Source of the DNA: Flavobacterium praedii | GTDB lineage: Bacteria > Bacteroidota > Bacteroidia > Flavobacteriales > Flavobacteriaceae | Direction of reading: 5' to 3' | NCBI RefSeq assembly: GCF_026810365.1 | Contig: NZ_CP113948.1 | Span: 124,001-188,000, forward strand | DNA length: 64,000 nucleotides | Shown here: positions 32,333 through 41,079 of the stretch, piece by piece | Layout of the letters: each line of letters begins with the position of its first letter | How positions within the stretch are numbered: position 1 is the first letter of the stretch | The notes under the pieces: model-generated | Seen by the model: the letters and a program-made list of their open reading frames with translations, nothing else | Databases searched by the model: none | What the model was told of the DNA's origin: nothing | Translations under genes and position numbers: made by a program

Positions 32333-33310
32333 CTAATTATTTACGAGGTATGACATCTGGTATTGACATCTTACTTTTTTATTGTTTAAAATAGCAGGAT
32401 TCCATTTAGGTGAAATTTTTAAAATACGAATGAGTTCTTTTCCCGTTCCATATCCAAGATCTCGGAGAATTTTTAAATTAGATAAACTACCATCTATCTC
32501 GACTATAAAAGACACATGAATTCTCCCTTCTAATTCTTTTTCTTCTACTTTGAAGTTTTGATTTAGAAAATCATACAATTTATCTATTCCACCAGGAAAT
32601 TCAGGTTTATTATCAACAAGTGCTATGCTGTACGCGGTAGCAATTTCTTCTAGGTCATTATTAGGATTCTCTTTTTCATATATTAGGTCCCATTTGTGAT
32701 TGTATACTTTTCCTAAAAAATTATAGGTTATGACATTAGAAAGTTTTACAATCCAATAACCCTTATTATTTCTAAATAGGTAATACTCTACATACGAATT
32801 ATTGCTAGTGTCATTTCCAGAAATAGCTTCTTTATAAAATTTATAACTCGAAACTAATTTAAAACCTTGACTTCCAATTGTTTTTACAGTTTTAAGGTAT
32901 AAGTATTTATTGTCTACCAAAAAATTTTCAACAATGCGGGATGAATTTACATTGATATTTGGGATTTCTTGTAATCCTAGGTTTCCATCGTAATAGTAAA
33001 CATTAAAATTGTTTTTAAAATATTTGTAACCCTCCATCGCGTGAAATTCATTACCCTCAATATTGGTTAATTCACCTTGACAATAAACACGATTATTCTT
33101 TTTATAAAATTGATAATAATAATTATCTGCATCAGGTATGTAAATGTAATCCTCAGTTCCACAGATTAGATCATATGATTCTACATATTTGCGCTTGGTA
33201 TAATTTTCTGGAATTTTTAAAGTCTTATCAATTATTGCAAAATTATTCTTTTTGTTTTGACCGATCGCCAATGTGATAAAAGTCAAAAATACTAAAATTA
33301 CTATTTTCAT
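32333..33310 (-). CDS. Secreted protein with C-terminal TonB-like domain
   Basis: 325 residues with signal peptide (MKIVILVFLTFITLAIG). The C-terminal 90 residues are TonB-like: KPEFPGGIDKLYDFLNQNF, GRIHVSFIVEIDGSLSNLKIL and SPKWNPAILNNKKVRCQY. The long N-terminal region is tyrosine- and asparagine-rich with no recognised domain and no N-terminal membrane anchor or proline-rich stretch. It is thus not a standard energy transducer. Bacteroidota encode many such stand-alone domains of unknown role. In the same unit as the small lipoprotein. Confidence 0.8.
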   Translation of the reverse strand: MKIVILVFLTFITLAIGQNKKNNFAIIDKTLKIPENYTKRKYVESYDLICGTEDYIYIPDADNYYYQFYKKNNRVYCQGELTNIEGNEFHAMEGYKYFKNNFNVYYYDGNLGLQEIPNINVNSSRIVENFLVDNKYLYLKTVKTIGSQGFKLVSSYKFYKEAISGNDTSNNSYVEYYLFRNNKGYWIVKLSNVITYNFLGKVYNHKWDLIYEKENPNNDLEEIATAYSIALVDNKPEFPGGIDKLYDFLNQNFKVEEKELEGRIHVSFIVEIDGSLSNLKILRDLGYGTGKELIRILKISPKWNPAILNNKKVRCQYQMSYLVNN

Positions 33311-33449
33311 GATTTCTTTGAATAACGTTATTTTGATTTAAAAAGTTAATCTATTAAGTTTTTTGATATGGAAATTATTTGACATTTAAATTAGTGTTTT
33401 ATATCTATATTTTTTACATTATTTGATGTGATTTGGGCCGATTTGCGGT

Positions 33450-33541
33450 AAAATAGCACACAACTTACATATATGCCTGACAAAATCACACATATCCACC
33501 CTAATCTAGGCAGCTTAGCTCTTAACAAACGTAGCGTTTAT
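33450..33541 (-). repeat. Possible third, diverged attC-like site
   Basis: Follows the 3' side of the helix-turn-helix gene and abuts the inverted repeat of the TonB unit. On the minus strand AAACGCTACGTTTGTTAAG begins it and short pairing CTGCCT / AGGCA lies inside. Its interior does not match copies A and B, so the assignment is weak. Confidence 0.3.
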
Positions 33542-33571
33542 TTTTCTTTAAATCAATTCTAATACCGTTTA

Positions 33572-33934
33572 TTACTTCCGGATTAATTCCTTCATTGTCT
33601 CCAATTGGATTTCCATTTTTTGTATGATGGCTTCTTTTTCGGCCAGTTGTTCCAGTAGTGCCTTTTCTCTAATGGTTTCAAAACGGTAGGGTAAATATTC
33701 CCCCAACTGGGCAATAAAATTGTGTTTCAATACCATGCTAAGTTTCCATAAAATAGCAAATTGCAGGGAATCTCTCTTGAAATAATCGTTCAATCCAGTA
33801 GGAATAATGCCCAATTCCCGTGCCACGTCTGCTTTCTTAATTTTGTTGTGAACAATGTGGTAATGAATAAAATTACCAATCAAAGGGTATCGTTCGCCAA
33901 GATCTTTCTTGTATTTCTTGCTGCTGTTTATCAT
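33572..33934 (-). CDS. Small helix-turn-helix protein with coiled-coil tail
   Basis: 120 residues. KKADVARELGIIPTGLNDYFKRDSLQFAILWKLSMVL reads as an XRE-like helix-turn-helix. The C-terminal 40 residues (EKALLEQLAEKEAIIQKMEIQLETMKEL) form a coiled coil suited to dimerisation. Basic N-terminus, no signal peptide. Upstream on its own strand lies a nine-unit 22-bp array and a TGTAACTTTTGTTACA palindrome, possible regulatory sites. A transcriptional regulator is likely; targets unknown. Confidence 0.65.
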   Translation of the reverse strand: MINSSKKYKKDLGERYPLIGNFIHYHIVHNKIKKADVARELGIIPTGLNDYFKRDSLQFAILWKLSMVLKHNFIAQLGEYLPYRFETIREKALLEQLAEKEAIIQKMEIQLETMKELIRK

Positions 33935-33996
33935 TTTTATATGTTTTATTCTATAAAAATAATTATTTTTATCAATAAAATGGTGATAATGACTAA

Positions 33997-34194
33997 TAAT
34001 GTTGGTTTTAATTGCCTCTGTTATTGGTTGATAGTACCAGTATTGTTGGTTTTTAATACCAGTGTTGTTGGTTGTAAGTGCCAGTATTATTGGTTTTTAG
34101 TACCAGTATTGTTGGTTGTAAGTGCCAGTATTGTTGGTTTTTAGTACCGGTATTGTTGGTTATAAGCACTAGTATTATTGGTGTTAATGCCTAA
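33997..34194. repeat. 22-bp tandem repeat array upstream of the helix-turn-helix gene
   Basis: About nine units of the form TATTGTTGGTTTTTAGTACCAG with exact 22-nt spacing. Middle units alternate TTTTAGTACC with TGTAAGTGCC, giving a 44-bp higher-order period. Units have no spacers, so this is not CRISPR. 22 bp is close to two helical turns, so units fall on the same face of DNA. Confidence 0.92.
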
Positions 34195-34227
34195 TTTATA
34201 AAGATAATCGGAGATTATGGCTGGATT

Positions 34228-34243
34228 GTAACTTTTGTTACAC
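34228..34243. promoter_or_regulatory. Perfect TGTAACTTTTGTTACA palindrome
   Basis: 16-bp perfect palindrome identical to the one in the rhodanese promoter at 29408-29423. Located between the end of the barrel gene and the 22-bp array, about 300 nt before the helix-turn-helix gene start. Likely a Crp/Fnr-type operator. The rest of 33935-34269 holds the array and no gene. Confidence 0.5.
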
Positions 34244-34269
34244 GAACCATTTTTACTTTGGTTTCATTT

Positions 34270-35439
34270 TTAAAAACTCCAGCGACCTCTTATATAAAAA
34301 GCATTTACCAAGTTATCGTATGAATTGGACTGATCTTGAAAAAAGGATTGCAAAATGAAATCGATATCAAAATTGTTGGCGACATTCCACGAGTATGTAG
34401 GGACAAGTATTAACGTGGTTTTTTCTGGAGAATAAATAAAAGAAAAATTAAAAGTGCTAATAGGGGAAATTGTTTTTACAATAGTGAAATAAAAATTATA
34501 GCGAAATGGGAAAAGGGATTTTGCCGAAATGTTTGGGCTATACAAAGATCCATTGGTTAAGAGAACATTCGAAGGATTGCTGTTGTATAAGGTCGCCACA
34601 GAAACATACCAATTGTCCGAGAAAGTGAGGTCAGACAGTAACGATAAATTGAAAGTGTTTGCGGAGTCTACAGCATTTTTTTTGGGGTGAAAATAACTCA
34701 TTTCTCCCTTGAAACCCGCTTTTTTGATGTTGCCTGCCCAACCGGCACCAACCACATAATCCGTCTGGTATAATCCTCCCAAGAATTGAAAATCATAATT
34801 CCATTTGTTGTATTTGTATAAAAAAGCGGTGGTGGGAGTGTCTTTGTCCTCTTCGAATTTATAGGCGAATTCAATAGAAGAATCATCGCTCAAGTTGCGA
34901 TGAATACTTACGGCATCGCTACCCGGACGCTCTTCGTAATCAAATTCCAGAAAATTATAGGCATTAAAAATATCATTGGTATTCCAAATATTGGTGATGC
35001 CCCAATTAATGCGTTGTCGACCAATAATGACATCCCATTTTTCATCGGAATACTCGAGCAACATTCTGTCGATTACGGATTGAGCCACAATTGATTTTTC
35101 ATCAATCCATAAAAAGGAAAGATCCAATAAACCGTTTTCCTGATCAATTGATTGGCCAAATTCTGGGGTTTGTTTTATTATTTCCCCATAAAATATTCGA
35201 TTGCGGATTTCCAAACGACCCGTAAATTTTGGAGTCATATTGACTTTAAAGTTTAATCGATTGTGGATTAAATTTGCAGATGCATTCGAATCTATTTTCT
35301 GAATAAAATAAGTGCTTTGCATATCTTTTATATATCCTTTGAGTTCTATCAACGGTATTTTTGTTTCCTCAGTTTGTGCAGTGGCTGTCAAGAAGAGAAA
35401 ACATAAAATTTCGATTAAGATGTAGCTATGAAATTTCAC
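34270..35439 (-). CDS. Outer-membrane beta-barrel protein of the LolA/ABC operon
   Basis: 389 residues with signal peptide (FLFLTATAQ). Alternating amphipathic strands run throughout (FKVNMTPKFTGRLEIRNRIF, DVIIGRQRINWG, FNLSLLSDLTFSDNWYVSV) and the protein ends in FYIRGRWSF, an aromatic C-terminus typical of barrel insertion. The GRQRINWG region recalls DUF1302-type porins. It is the last gene of a minus-strand operon with a LolA-like protein, two permeases and an ATPase, pointing to an outer-membrane outlet or receptor. Function not established. Confidence 0.75.
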   Translation of the reverse strand: MKFHSYILIEILCFLFLTATAQTEETKIPLIELKGYIKDMQSTYFIQKIDSNASANLIHNRLNFKVNMTPKFTGRLEIRNRIFYGEIIKQTPEFGQSIDQENGLLDLSFLWIDEKSIVAQSVIDRMLLEYSDEKWDVIIGRQRINWGITNIWNTNDIFNAYNFLEFDYEERPGSDAVSIHRNLSDDSSIEFAYKFEEDKDTPTTAFLYKYNKWNYDFQFLGGLYQTDYVVGAGWAGNIKKAGFKGEMSYFHPKKNAVDSANTFNLSLLSDLTFSDNWYVSVATLYNSNPSNVLLTNGSLYSPNISAKSLFPFRYNFYFTIVKTISPISTFNFSFIYSPEKTTLILVPTYSWNVANNFDIDFILQSFFQDQSNSYDNLVNAFYIRGRWSF

Positions 35440-35462
35440 AATTGCCTATTTTATTTCAATAA

Positions 35463-36170
35463 TTATTCATGAATAATGGTTGTCGGGTCTGTATCTGCAA
35501 CAATTTTTCCGTCCTCAAGAGTGATAACTCTTCGGGCTCTATTGATGACTCTTTGGTCATGTGTAGAAAATACAAAAGTCATATTTTCTTCCTGATTGAG
35601 TTGGAGCATCATGTCCAGTAAATTTTCTGCCGAAACAGAATCGAGATTTGCTGTGGGTTCATCGGCCAAAATAAATTGAGGTTTTGGTGCCAAAGCTCTT
35701 GCCACCGCAACACGCTGTTGTTGCCCGCCTGATAATTCTCTTGGTCTTTTATTGATTTTATCTTCTAGTCCTATTTGTTTGAGTAATTCTGAAACACGTT
35801 GTTCTGTTTCTTTTTTGGAACGCTTTTGCAAAAGCATAATGAACTCAATATTTTCTTTGGTCGTAAGCACTGGAATTAAATTATAAGATTGAAAAACAAA
35901 ACCAATATTGTTCAGTCGAAAGTCAATCAACTCATTTCCTTTGAGTTTTGTGATATTGGTTCCGTTGATTTCAACAAAACCCTCCGATGGAATGTCCAAT
36001 CCTCCAATCATGTTTAATAAAGTCGTTTTTCCGGAACCCGAAGGTCCTTTTATAGCTGTAAATTCTCCTCGGGAAATGTGGAGATGCACTTTGTTTAAAG
36101 CATATACCGGAATGGTTTTTTCATCGTATATCTTCGATAGGTTGTGTGCATCGATAACTGTTTTTTGCAT
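35463..36170 (-). CDS. LolD/MacB-type ABC ATPase
   Basis: 235 residues. Walker A GPSGSGKTTLLNMIGG, signature ELSGGQQQRVAVARALA, Walker B FILADEPTANLDS and switch histidine STHDQRV. Sequence type is that of lipoprotein-release and MacB-like exporters. It directly follows two FtsX-like permeases and precedes the barrel gene, so it should power the complex they form. High confidence for the family; the substrate is inferred only from the adjacent LolA-like gene. Confidence 0.93.
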   Translation of the reverse strand: MQKTVIDAHNLSKIYDEKTIPVYALNKVHLHISRGEFTAIKGPSGSGKTTLLNMIGGLDIPSEGFVEINGTNITKLKGNELIDFRLNNIGFVFQSYNLIPVLTTKENIEFIMLLQKRSKKETEQRVSELLKQIGLEDKINKRPRELSGGQQQRVAVARALAPKPQFILADEPTANLDSVSAENLLDMMLQLNQEENMTFVFSTHDQRVINRARRVITLEDGKIVADTDPTTIIHE

Positions 36171-36175
36171 GGCGA

Positions 36176-37387
36176 TTATTTTTTTAAAGATTCCGCTGGA
36201 TTCAATTGTAATGCTCTTCTTGCGGGTAATAAAGCTGAGAATATGGCTGTTATCACAACCAAAAACATAATGATTTCAAACTGTCTTGTCGTTAAACTCG
36301 GGTAGATTATGGAGCTGTAACCAAAACTGGAATATACTTCTGAAAAATTGCTTAAATCAATTCCCGTTTTCTGACTTATCAAAATAGAGAGGAAGCCAAG
36401 TAGTATTCCTATTGGGCAACCAGCCAATATGAGGAAAAAAGTTTCCAGAAGGATCATCATAAATATTTTGAATTTATTCATGCCCAAGGCAAGTAACATT
36501 CCTATTTCCCGCGTTCTTTCCAATACCGCCATCATCATGGTGTTGACGATTCCAAAAGCCAATGCCAAAAGAATTATTCCCATAAAGATAAATACCATTT
36601 GGTCCCCCACAGAAACCGTTAATCTTAGTTCAGGGGCAATTTCCATCCAATTCATAATTTCGATTCCAGTAAATTTTTGTTTCAAATCGCTTTGGGTTTC
36701 ATTCAATGATTTACTGGATTGGAGCAGCACGGCAATTTCATTCACTTCATTGGGAATTCCTGCTAGTGAGTCTATATCGTTAATTTTGACAAAAACATTG
36801 GCATCATCATAAGGGGCGTTAATGGTTTTATAAATTGCTTGTATTCTAAATGCTGCCGAAGCCAAATTGCCATTTTTATCCTGAAAAGTTAGAATGGTTT
36901 TTTTGTTGAGGTTGAGGTTGAGTTTTTTTCGAAGTTTTTCACTCAATATAATTTCATTATTTTTTTTGGGATTAAAATAATTTCCTTTAATGATTTTTCC
37001 CTTGAGGTTCGTCAGTTGTTGTTCGAGTTCCGGGATTATGCCATTAATTGTGATGCCGCTACTTCCCGAAGGCGAAGCAATCATTCCTTTGATGATGATA
37101 CGGGCTGAAGCGGCTTTTACTTTATTGTCTTTGCGTATAATTTCAAGCATTTTTTTACCCTTCGGCAAATGATATTTTATATCGTACTCTTTTCTGAACT
37201 CGCGATTGTGCAGCTGTATATGGGATAATTCGCTGGTGATGGCGCTATTTACCCGTTGTTCAATCATGCCATTGTAAAAAGCCATCATAAAAATTCCAGC
37301 CCATAAACCAATACTTACCGCTGTGATTATAATGAGGCTTCTTTTTTTGCTTCTCCAAATGTTTCTACTGGCGATCTTTGTCAACAT
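36176..37387 (-). CDS. FtsX/LolE-type ABC permease
   Basis: 403 residues. One N-terminal helix (RSLIIITAVSIGLWAGIFMMAFY), a large periplasmic domain of about 230 residues, then three C-terminal helices with the MacB/LolE layout (VFIFMGIILLALAFGIVNTMMMAVLERTREIGMLLALGM). Ends ARRALQLNPAESLKK, a usual family tail. It lies 5 nt from the ATPase and 14 nt from a second, homologous permease, implying a LolC/LolE-like heterodimer. Confidence 0.9.
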   Translation of the reverse strand: MLTKIASRNIWRSKKRSLIIITAVSIGLWAGIFMMAFYNGMIEQRVNSAITSELSHIQLHNREFRKEYDIKYHLPKGKKMLEIIRKDNKVKAASARIIIKGMIASPSGSSGITINGIIPELEQQLTNLKGKIIKGNYFNPKKNNEIILSEKLRKKLNLNLNKKTILTFQDKNGNLASAAFRIQAIYKTINAPYDDANVFVKINDIDSLAGIPNEVNEIAVLLQSSKSLNETQSDLKQKFTGIEIMNWMEIAPELRLTVSVGDQMVFIFMGIILLALAFGIVNTMMMAVLERTREIGMLLALGMNKFKIFMMILLETFFLILAGCPIGILLGFLSILISQKTGIDLSNFSEVYSSFGYSSIIYPSLTTRQFEIIMFLVVITAIFSALLPARRALQLNPAESLKK

Positions 37388-37401
37388 GATAGTTTTATTT
37401 T

Positions 37402-38616
37402 TTATTTTTTCATCGCTTCAACAGGATTTAAACTGTTTACATGCCAAAGAGGATACAAACCAATAAGGACAGCCATTGCCAAAACAATTAACGATTGGTT
37501 GATAAAGATGTTTTTGTCAACAGCAGTAGGGAAGAGGGCTTCAAAGCCAAATTGCTCATAGACTTTGGCTATTTCACCTCCAAAACGAATAGGTTTTTCT
37601 TTTAAATATATAACTATTGGCAAACTCAACACAAAACCCAAAAGAACCCCAAACAAAGTGATCAGGATGGTTTCTCCGAATAAAATCAATTCTAATTCGG
37701 ATTTTTTCATACCAATGGCAATGAGCATTCCAAACTCATATTTGCGTTCGGTGGTCATCATTAATACCGTTCCAAACAACCCGAAACCAATGATGATGTA
37801 TAATATTCCCGAAAAAATGTAAAATGAAAATCCGTCAGCTTTAATGTGATTGGCTATTTTTGGCATCATTTCCTGCCAAGGCATTACCTCGTATTTATTA
37901 CCTATTTTAGTTTTTAAATTTTGCACGATAACATCAGTGTTTTCAGGGTTGTCAATTCCGAAAGAGATTGAAGTAAGTCGGTTTTCGGCGCTCAATAAAT
38001 ATTGGGTGGCACGCAGCGGTAAATAGACAAAAGAGTCATTCATGGCCGGTGAAGCAAGGTGTACTATGCCTTTTATTTTGTATTTGCCAGCGGCCAGTAC
38101 CCCTTGAAATCCTTGGCCAAAAAGCACAATGGTGTCATTGATATTTGCGTCCAATCGGTTGGCTAGGCCTTCTGCAAGGAGTATGTTTTCTTCGGTGTTT
38201 TCAAAATAGTTGCCTTTGATTATTTTCTTTTTTAATTGGGTCAGATTATTTTCTTCTATAGCATCAGTTCCAACCAAGAGGCATCCTTTGGTGCTATTTC
38301 CTTTAGATGCCAAAATAAAAGTTTCGAGACGAGGAGCAATTTTCTTTATTTGAGTATTTTGTTGAAGTTGTAAGGTTAAAGCATTTTTTAATTCAAAGCT
38401 GTTGTCTAAAACCTGTTCGTCCCAATAGCCCTTTTGATGAATTTGAATATATCCTGAATAATATCCAACTACGTTTTTGATTAAATTATTAAAAACGCCA
38501 TTTTGAAATGATTTCATCAAAACCGCAAACAAAACCGCAAATGCTATTGAAGCCATTGTTATTAATGTTCGTCGGCTGTTGCGCCAAAGGTTTCTCCAAA
38601 TTAATTTGAGTATCAT
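37402..38616 (-). CDS. FtsX/LolC-type ABC permease
   Basis: 404 residues with the same one-plus-three helix layout as its partner (RRTLITMASIAFAVLFAVLMKSF; YIIIGFGLFGTVLMMTTERKYEFGMLIAIGM; C-terminal HVNSLNPVEAMKK). Its start overlaps the stop of the LolA-like gene by 4 nt (ATGA), so they are translationally coupled. Two different permeases plus one ATPase match the LolCDE arrangement. Confidence 0.9.
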   Translation of the reverse strand: MILKLIWRNLWRNSRRTLITMASIAFAVLFAVLMKSFQNGVFNNLIKNVVGYYSGYIQIHQKGYWDEQVLDNSFELKNALTLQLQQNTQIKKIAPRLETFILASKGNSTKGCLLVGTDAIEENNLTQLKKKIIKGNYFENTEENILLAEGLANRLDANINDTIVLFGQGFQGVLAAGKYKIKGIVHLASPAMNDSFVYLPLRATQYLLSAENRLTSISFGIDNPENTDVIVQNLKTKIGNKYEVMPWQEMMPKIANHIKADGFSFYIFSGILYIIIGFGLFGTVLMMTTERKYEFGMLIAIGMKKSELELILFGETILITLFGVLLGFVLSLPIVIYLKEKPIRFGGEIAKVYEQFGFEALFPTAVDKNIFINQSLIVLAMAVLIGLYPLWHVNSLNPVEAMKK

Positions 38617-39353
38617 TTTGCCTTGGTTATGTTTTGGGTGGTAAAAAAGGAATCGTCTAAAGGAGTGTCAAATACCAAGGAATTGTAAATTAAAACGGTC
38701 TTATTCCCTTTTTTGTTAGCAGGTATCATTTCCATTTTTCCGGGTAATAATCGATCGCCCAATAGTTTTATATCCGAACAATGCATGGTGTTGATCAGCA
38801 TGCCGTCTTCATCATAATATTCTACATAGAGCATCATAAAATCTTTTTTATCAATATCCATAATCACTTTTCCCCAAACAACAGCCGATTTTGGTTTGGG
38901 TAGGAGTTGAATTTTATAACAGCTTCTTCCATCTACTATGACATCTTCCAAAAAAGAATGATTGTAGTCTTCCAGAATTGAGGCTTCTTTGACCAAATCA
39001 TCATTTGTAAAATCAGTTCCCATCCAACTTTGACTCATCATCGAAGGTGGCATTTTGATGGTTCGTTCTATAGAGGGAATCCAATTCCAAACTTCCTTTT
39101 TTCGTTTCAGGAATACGACTCCTTTTTCTTTGGCTGGAGCCAAAACCAATATAAAACTTAAATCATTGCCTTTTGTCCATGCTTTTACGGTCATTTCTCG
39201 TGTCCAAGTTGGCCGGATTGTTTGAATGGTAATATTAGCGATAGAGGTTTTACCTTTGGATTTTTCTTCTGCATTTTTTACAATATCTTTTGCTTCTTGC
39301 GCCAAAGCAATGATTGATAAATGAAAAAATAAAAGGACTAATATTTTTTTCAT
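38613..39353 (-). CDS. Outer-membrane lipoprotein-sorting (LolA-like) periplasmic protein
   Basis: 246 residues with signal peptide (MKKILVLLFFHLSIIALAQ). The half-barrel pattern IANITIQTIRPTWTREMTVKAWTKGNDLSFILVL, FLKRKKEVWNWIPSIERTIKMPP and MIPANKKGNKTVLIYNSLVF fits the COG2834 group of LolA-like carriers. First gene of the operon and coupled to the permease. Unlike housekeeping LolA it is joined to an ABC exporter and a barrel, so it may carry a special lipid or lipoprotein across the periplasm. Confidence 0.85.
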   Translation of the reverse strand: MKKILVLLFFHLSIIALAQEAKDIVKNAEEKSKGKTSIANITIQTIRPTWTREMTVKAWTKGNDLSFILVLAPAKEKGVVFLKRKKEVWNWIPSIERTIKMPPSMMSQSWMGTDFTNDDLVKEASILEDYNHSFLEDVIVDGRSCYKIQLLPKPKSAVVWGKVIMDIDKKDFMMLYVEYYDEDGMLINTMHCSDIKLLGDRLLPGKMEMIPANKKGNKTVLIYNSLVFDTPLDDSFFTTQNITKAK

Positions 39354-39895
39354 GTCAAAAGCTATTTTGAACGAATAGGCAATTGGTATTCAAGATTCCT
39401 ATTCTTGGGTTTTATAAACAAGATAGTCGCATGTTGCGATTTTGGAGTAAAATCGATTTTAATAGTTTAATAAAAGTAGGTTTTATGAAAAGATAAGAAG
39501 CTTAATTGTTGAAAAATCAAATGAATTTATGTTCTAAATTTAGTACGTTATTTATTGATTTATCATTGGTATAATCAGTGTTTTTTAGTCAAAACGGATC
39601 AGATAATAGGTGACTCAAAGATAGCAATTTTTTCCTTTTGTGAGGCTTTAAATTAATGATTTATTTATTATTAAGTATTTGTTTTGTAGTATTTTATGGG
39701 AATAATAAATTGTTTTTGGGATCATTGGTTTTTATTGATTTTTTGGTTTTGAAGAAGAATCCAGATATAGTAGATTGGGCTATTTTATAAACAGTAATGG
39801 TATAAGTTTAGAAATTGTCTGTTTTTATTGTGAAAAGGATTTGAATTTTGGTAGTTAAGAATCTATTTTTCATTTCTTGGCAAGGAAAATATTTT
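39354..39895. other. Long AT-rich intergenic region
   Basis: Between the divergent LolA-like operon and tgt. No open frame, repeat or RNA motif is evident. It must hold the LolA-operon promoter, which I could not identify; the tgt promoter lies at its right end. Confidence 0.6.
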
Positions 39896-39927
39896 TTTGA
39901 TGTAGGTTTCAAATTAACCTATCTTTG
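39896..39927 (+). promoter_or_regulatory. Bacteroidota-type promoter for tgt
   Basis: TTTG (39896-39899), 20-nt spacer, TATCTTTG (39920-39927), which match the -33/-7 consensus TTTG-N19-21-TAnnTTTG exactly. The start codon follows 21 nt later. Confidence 0.8.
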
Positions 39928-39947
39928 CGCACTGATAAAAAGCCTAT

Positions 39948-41078
39948 ATGAAGTTTGACTTATTAAAAACAGATCCGCAATCGAAAGCTCGTGCGGGAAG
40001 TATTACTACAGATCACGGTGTTATTGAAACGCCAATTTTTATGCCTGTTGGAACCGTAGCTTCGGTAAAAGGAGTGCATCAACGGGAATTGAAAGAGGAA
40101 ATAAACCCTGATATTATTCTTGGAAATACCTATCATTTATACTTGCGTCCACAAACCGAAATTCTTGAAAAAGCGGGTGGATTGCATAAATTTATGAATT
40201 GGGATCGTAATATTTTGACCGATTCAGGAGGATATCAAGTGTATTCGTTATCTGCAAATAGAAAGATTAAAGAAGAAGGAGTGAAGTTTAAATCACATAT
40301 TGATGGTTCGTATCATTTTTTTACACCAGAGAATGTGATGGAAATTCAACGTACCATTGGGGCCGATATCATAATGGCTTTTGATGAATGTACGCCTTAT
40401 CCTTGTGATTTTCGTTATGCCCAACGCTCCATGCACATGACACACCGTTGGTTGGATCGTTGTATCAATCACTTGGAGAAAGTGCCTGTGAAATATGGTT
40501 ATGAGCAAACTTTTTTTCCAATTGTTCAAGGAAGTACGTATAAAGATTTAAGACGTCAATCGGCTGAATATATTGCCAATTCGAACCAACAAGGAAATGC
40601 GATAGGCGGACTTTCGGTAGGAGAACCAGCCGAAGAAATGTACGCCATGACCGAAGTAGTCTGTGAAATCCTTCCCGAAGATAAACCTCGTTATTTGATG
40701 GGAGTAGGAACTCCAATTAATATACTGGAAAATATCGCGCTTGGAATTGATATGTTCGATTGTGTGATGCCTACACGTAATGCCAGAAATGGAATGTTGT
40801 TTACGGCAAATGGTACGATTAATATCAAAAATAAAAAATGGGAAGCCGATTTTTCTCCAATTGATGAAATGGGGCATACTTTTGTAGATATAGAATATAC
40901 AAAGGCTTATTTACGTCATTTGTTTGCTGCCAATGAATATTTGGGAAAACAAATTGCTACGATACACAATCTGGGATTCTATATGTGGTTGGTTCGTGAA
41001 GCTAGAAAACATATCTTAGCAGGCGATTTTAAACCATGGAAAGAAATGATGGTGAAAAATATGAGCCAAAGATTGTAA
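39948..41078 (+). CDS. tgt: tRNA-guanine transglycosylase (queuosine pathway)
   Basis: 376 residues. Exchanges guanine-34 for preQ1 in tRNAs with GUN anticodons. TDSGGYQVYSL contains the first catalytic Asp and FDCVMPTRNARNG the nucleophile Asp. IVQGSTYKDLRRQS and GGLSVGEP form the substrate pocket. In E. coli Tgt a zinc site is made by CxCxxC and a later His. Here the corresponding stretch reads DEMGHTFVDIEYTKAYL (residues 306-322) with no cysteine, although the His in ATIHNLGFY (about 340) remains. Confidence 0.94.
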   Translation: MKFDLLKTDPQSKARAGSITTDHGVIETPIFMPVGTVASVKGVHQRELKEEINPDIILGNTYHLYLRPQTEILEKAGGLHKFMNWDRNILTDSGGYQVYSLSANRKIKEEGVKFKSHIDGSYHFFTPENVMEIQRTIGADIIMAFDECTPYPCDFRYAQRSMHMTHRWLDRCINHLEKVPVKYGYEQTFFPIVQGSTYKDLRRQSAEYIANSNQQGNAIGGLSVGEPAEEMYAMTEVVCEILPEDKPRYLMGVGTPINILENIALGIDMFDCVMPTRNARNGMLFTANGTINIKNKKWEADFSPIDEMGHTFVDIEYTKAYLRHLFAANEYLGKQIATIHNLGFYMWLVREARKHILAGDFKPWKEMMVKNMSQRL

Positions 41079-41079
41079 A

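Larger units (their letters stand above)
31836..33464 (-). mobile_element. Cassette-like unit carrying lipoprotein and TonB-domain genes
   Basis: Private inverted repeat GTTGTGTGCTGTTTT (31836-31850) pairs with AAAATAGCACACAAC (33450-33464), 14 of 15. On the coding strand the unit begins GTT and ends AAC, as integron cassette core sites do. It differs entirely from the repeat bounding the neighbouring Fic unit. Confidence 0.5.

Noticed and set aside
33997..34194. CRISPR array
   Set aside because: Units are directly adjacent at 22 nt with no spacers and no cas genes nearby.
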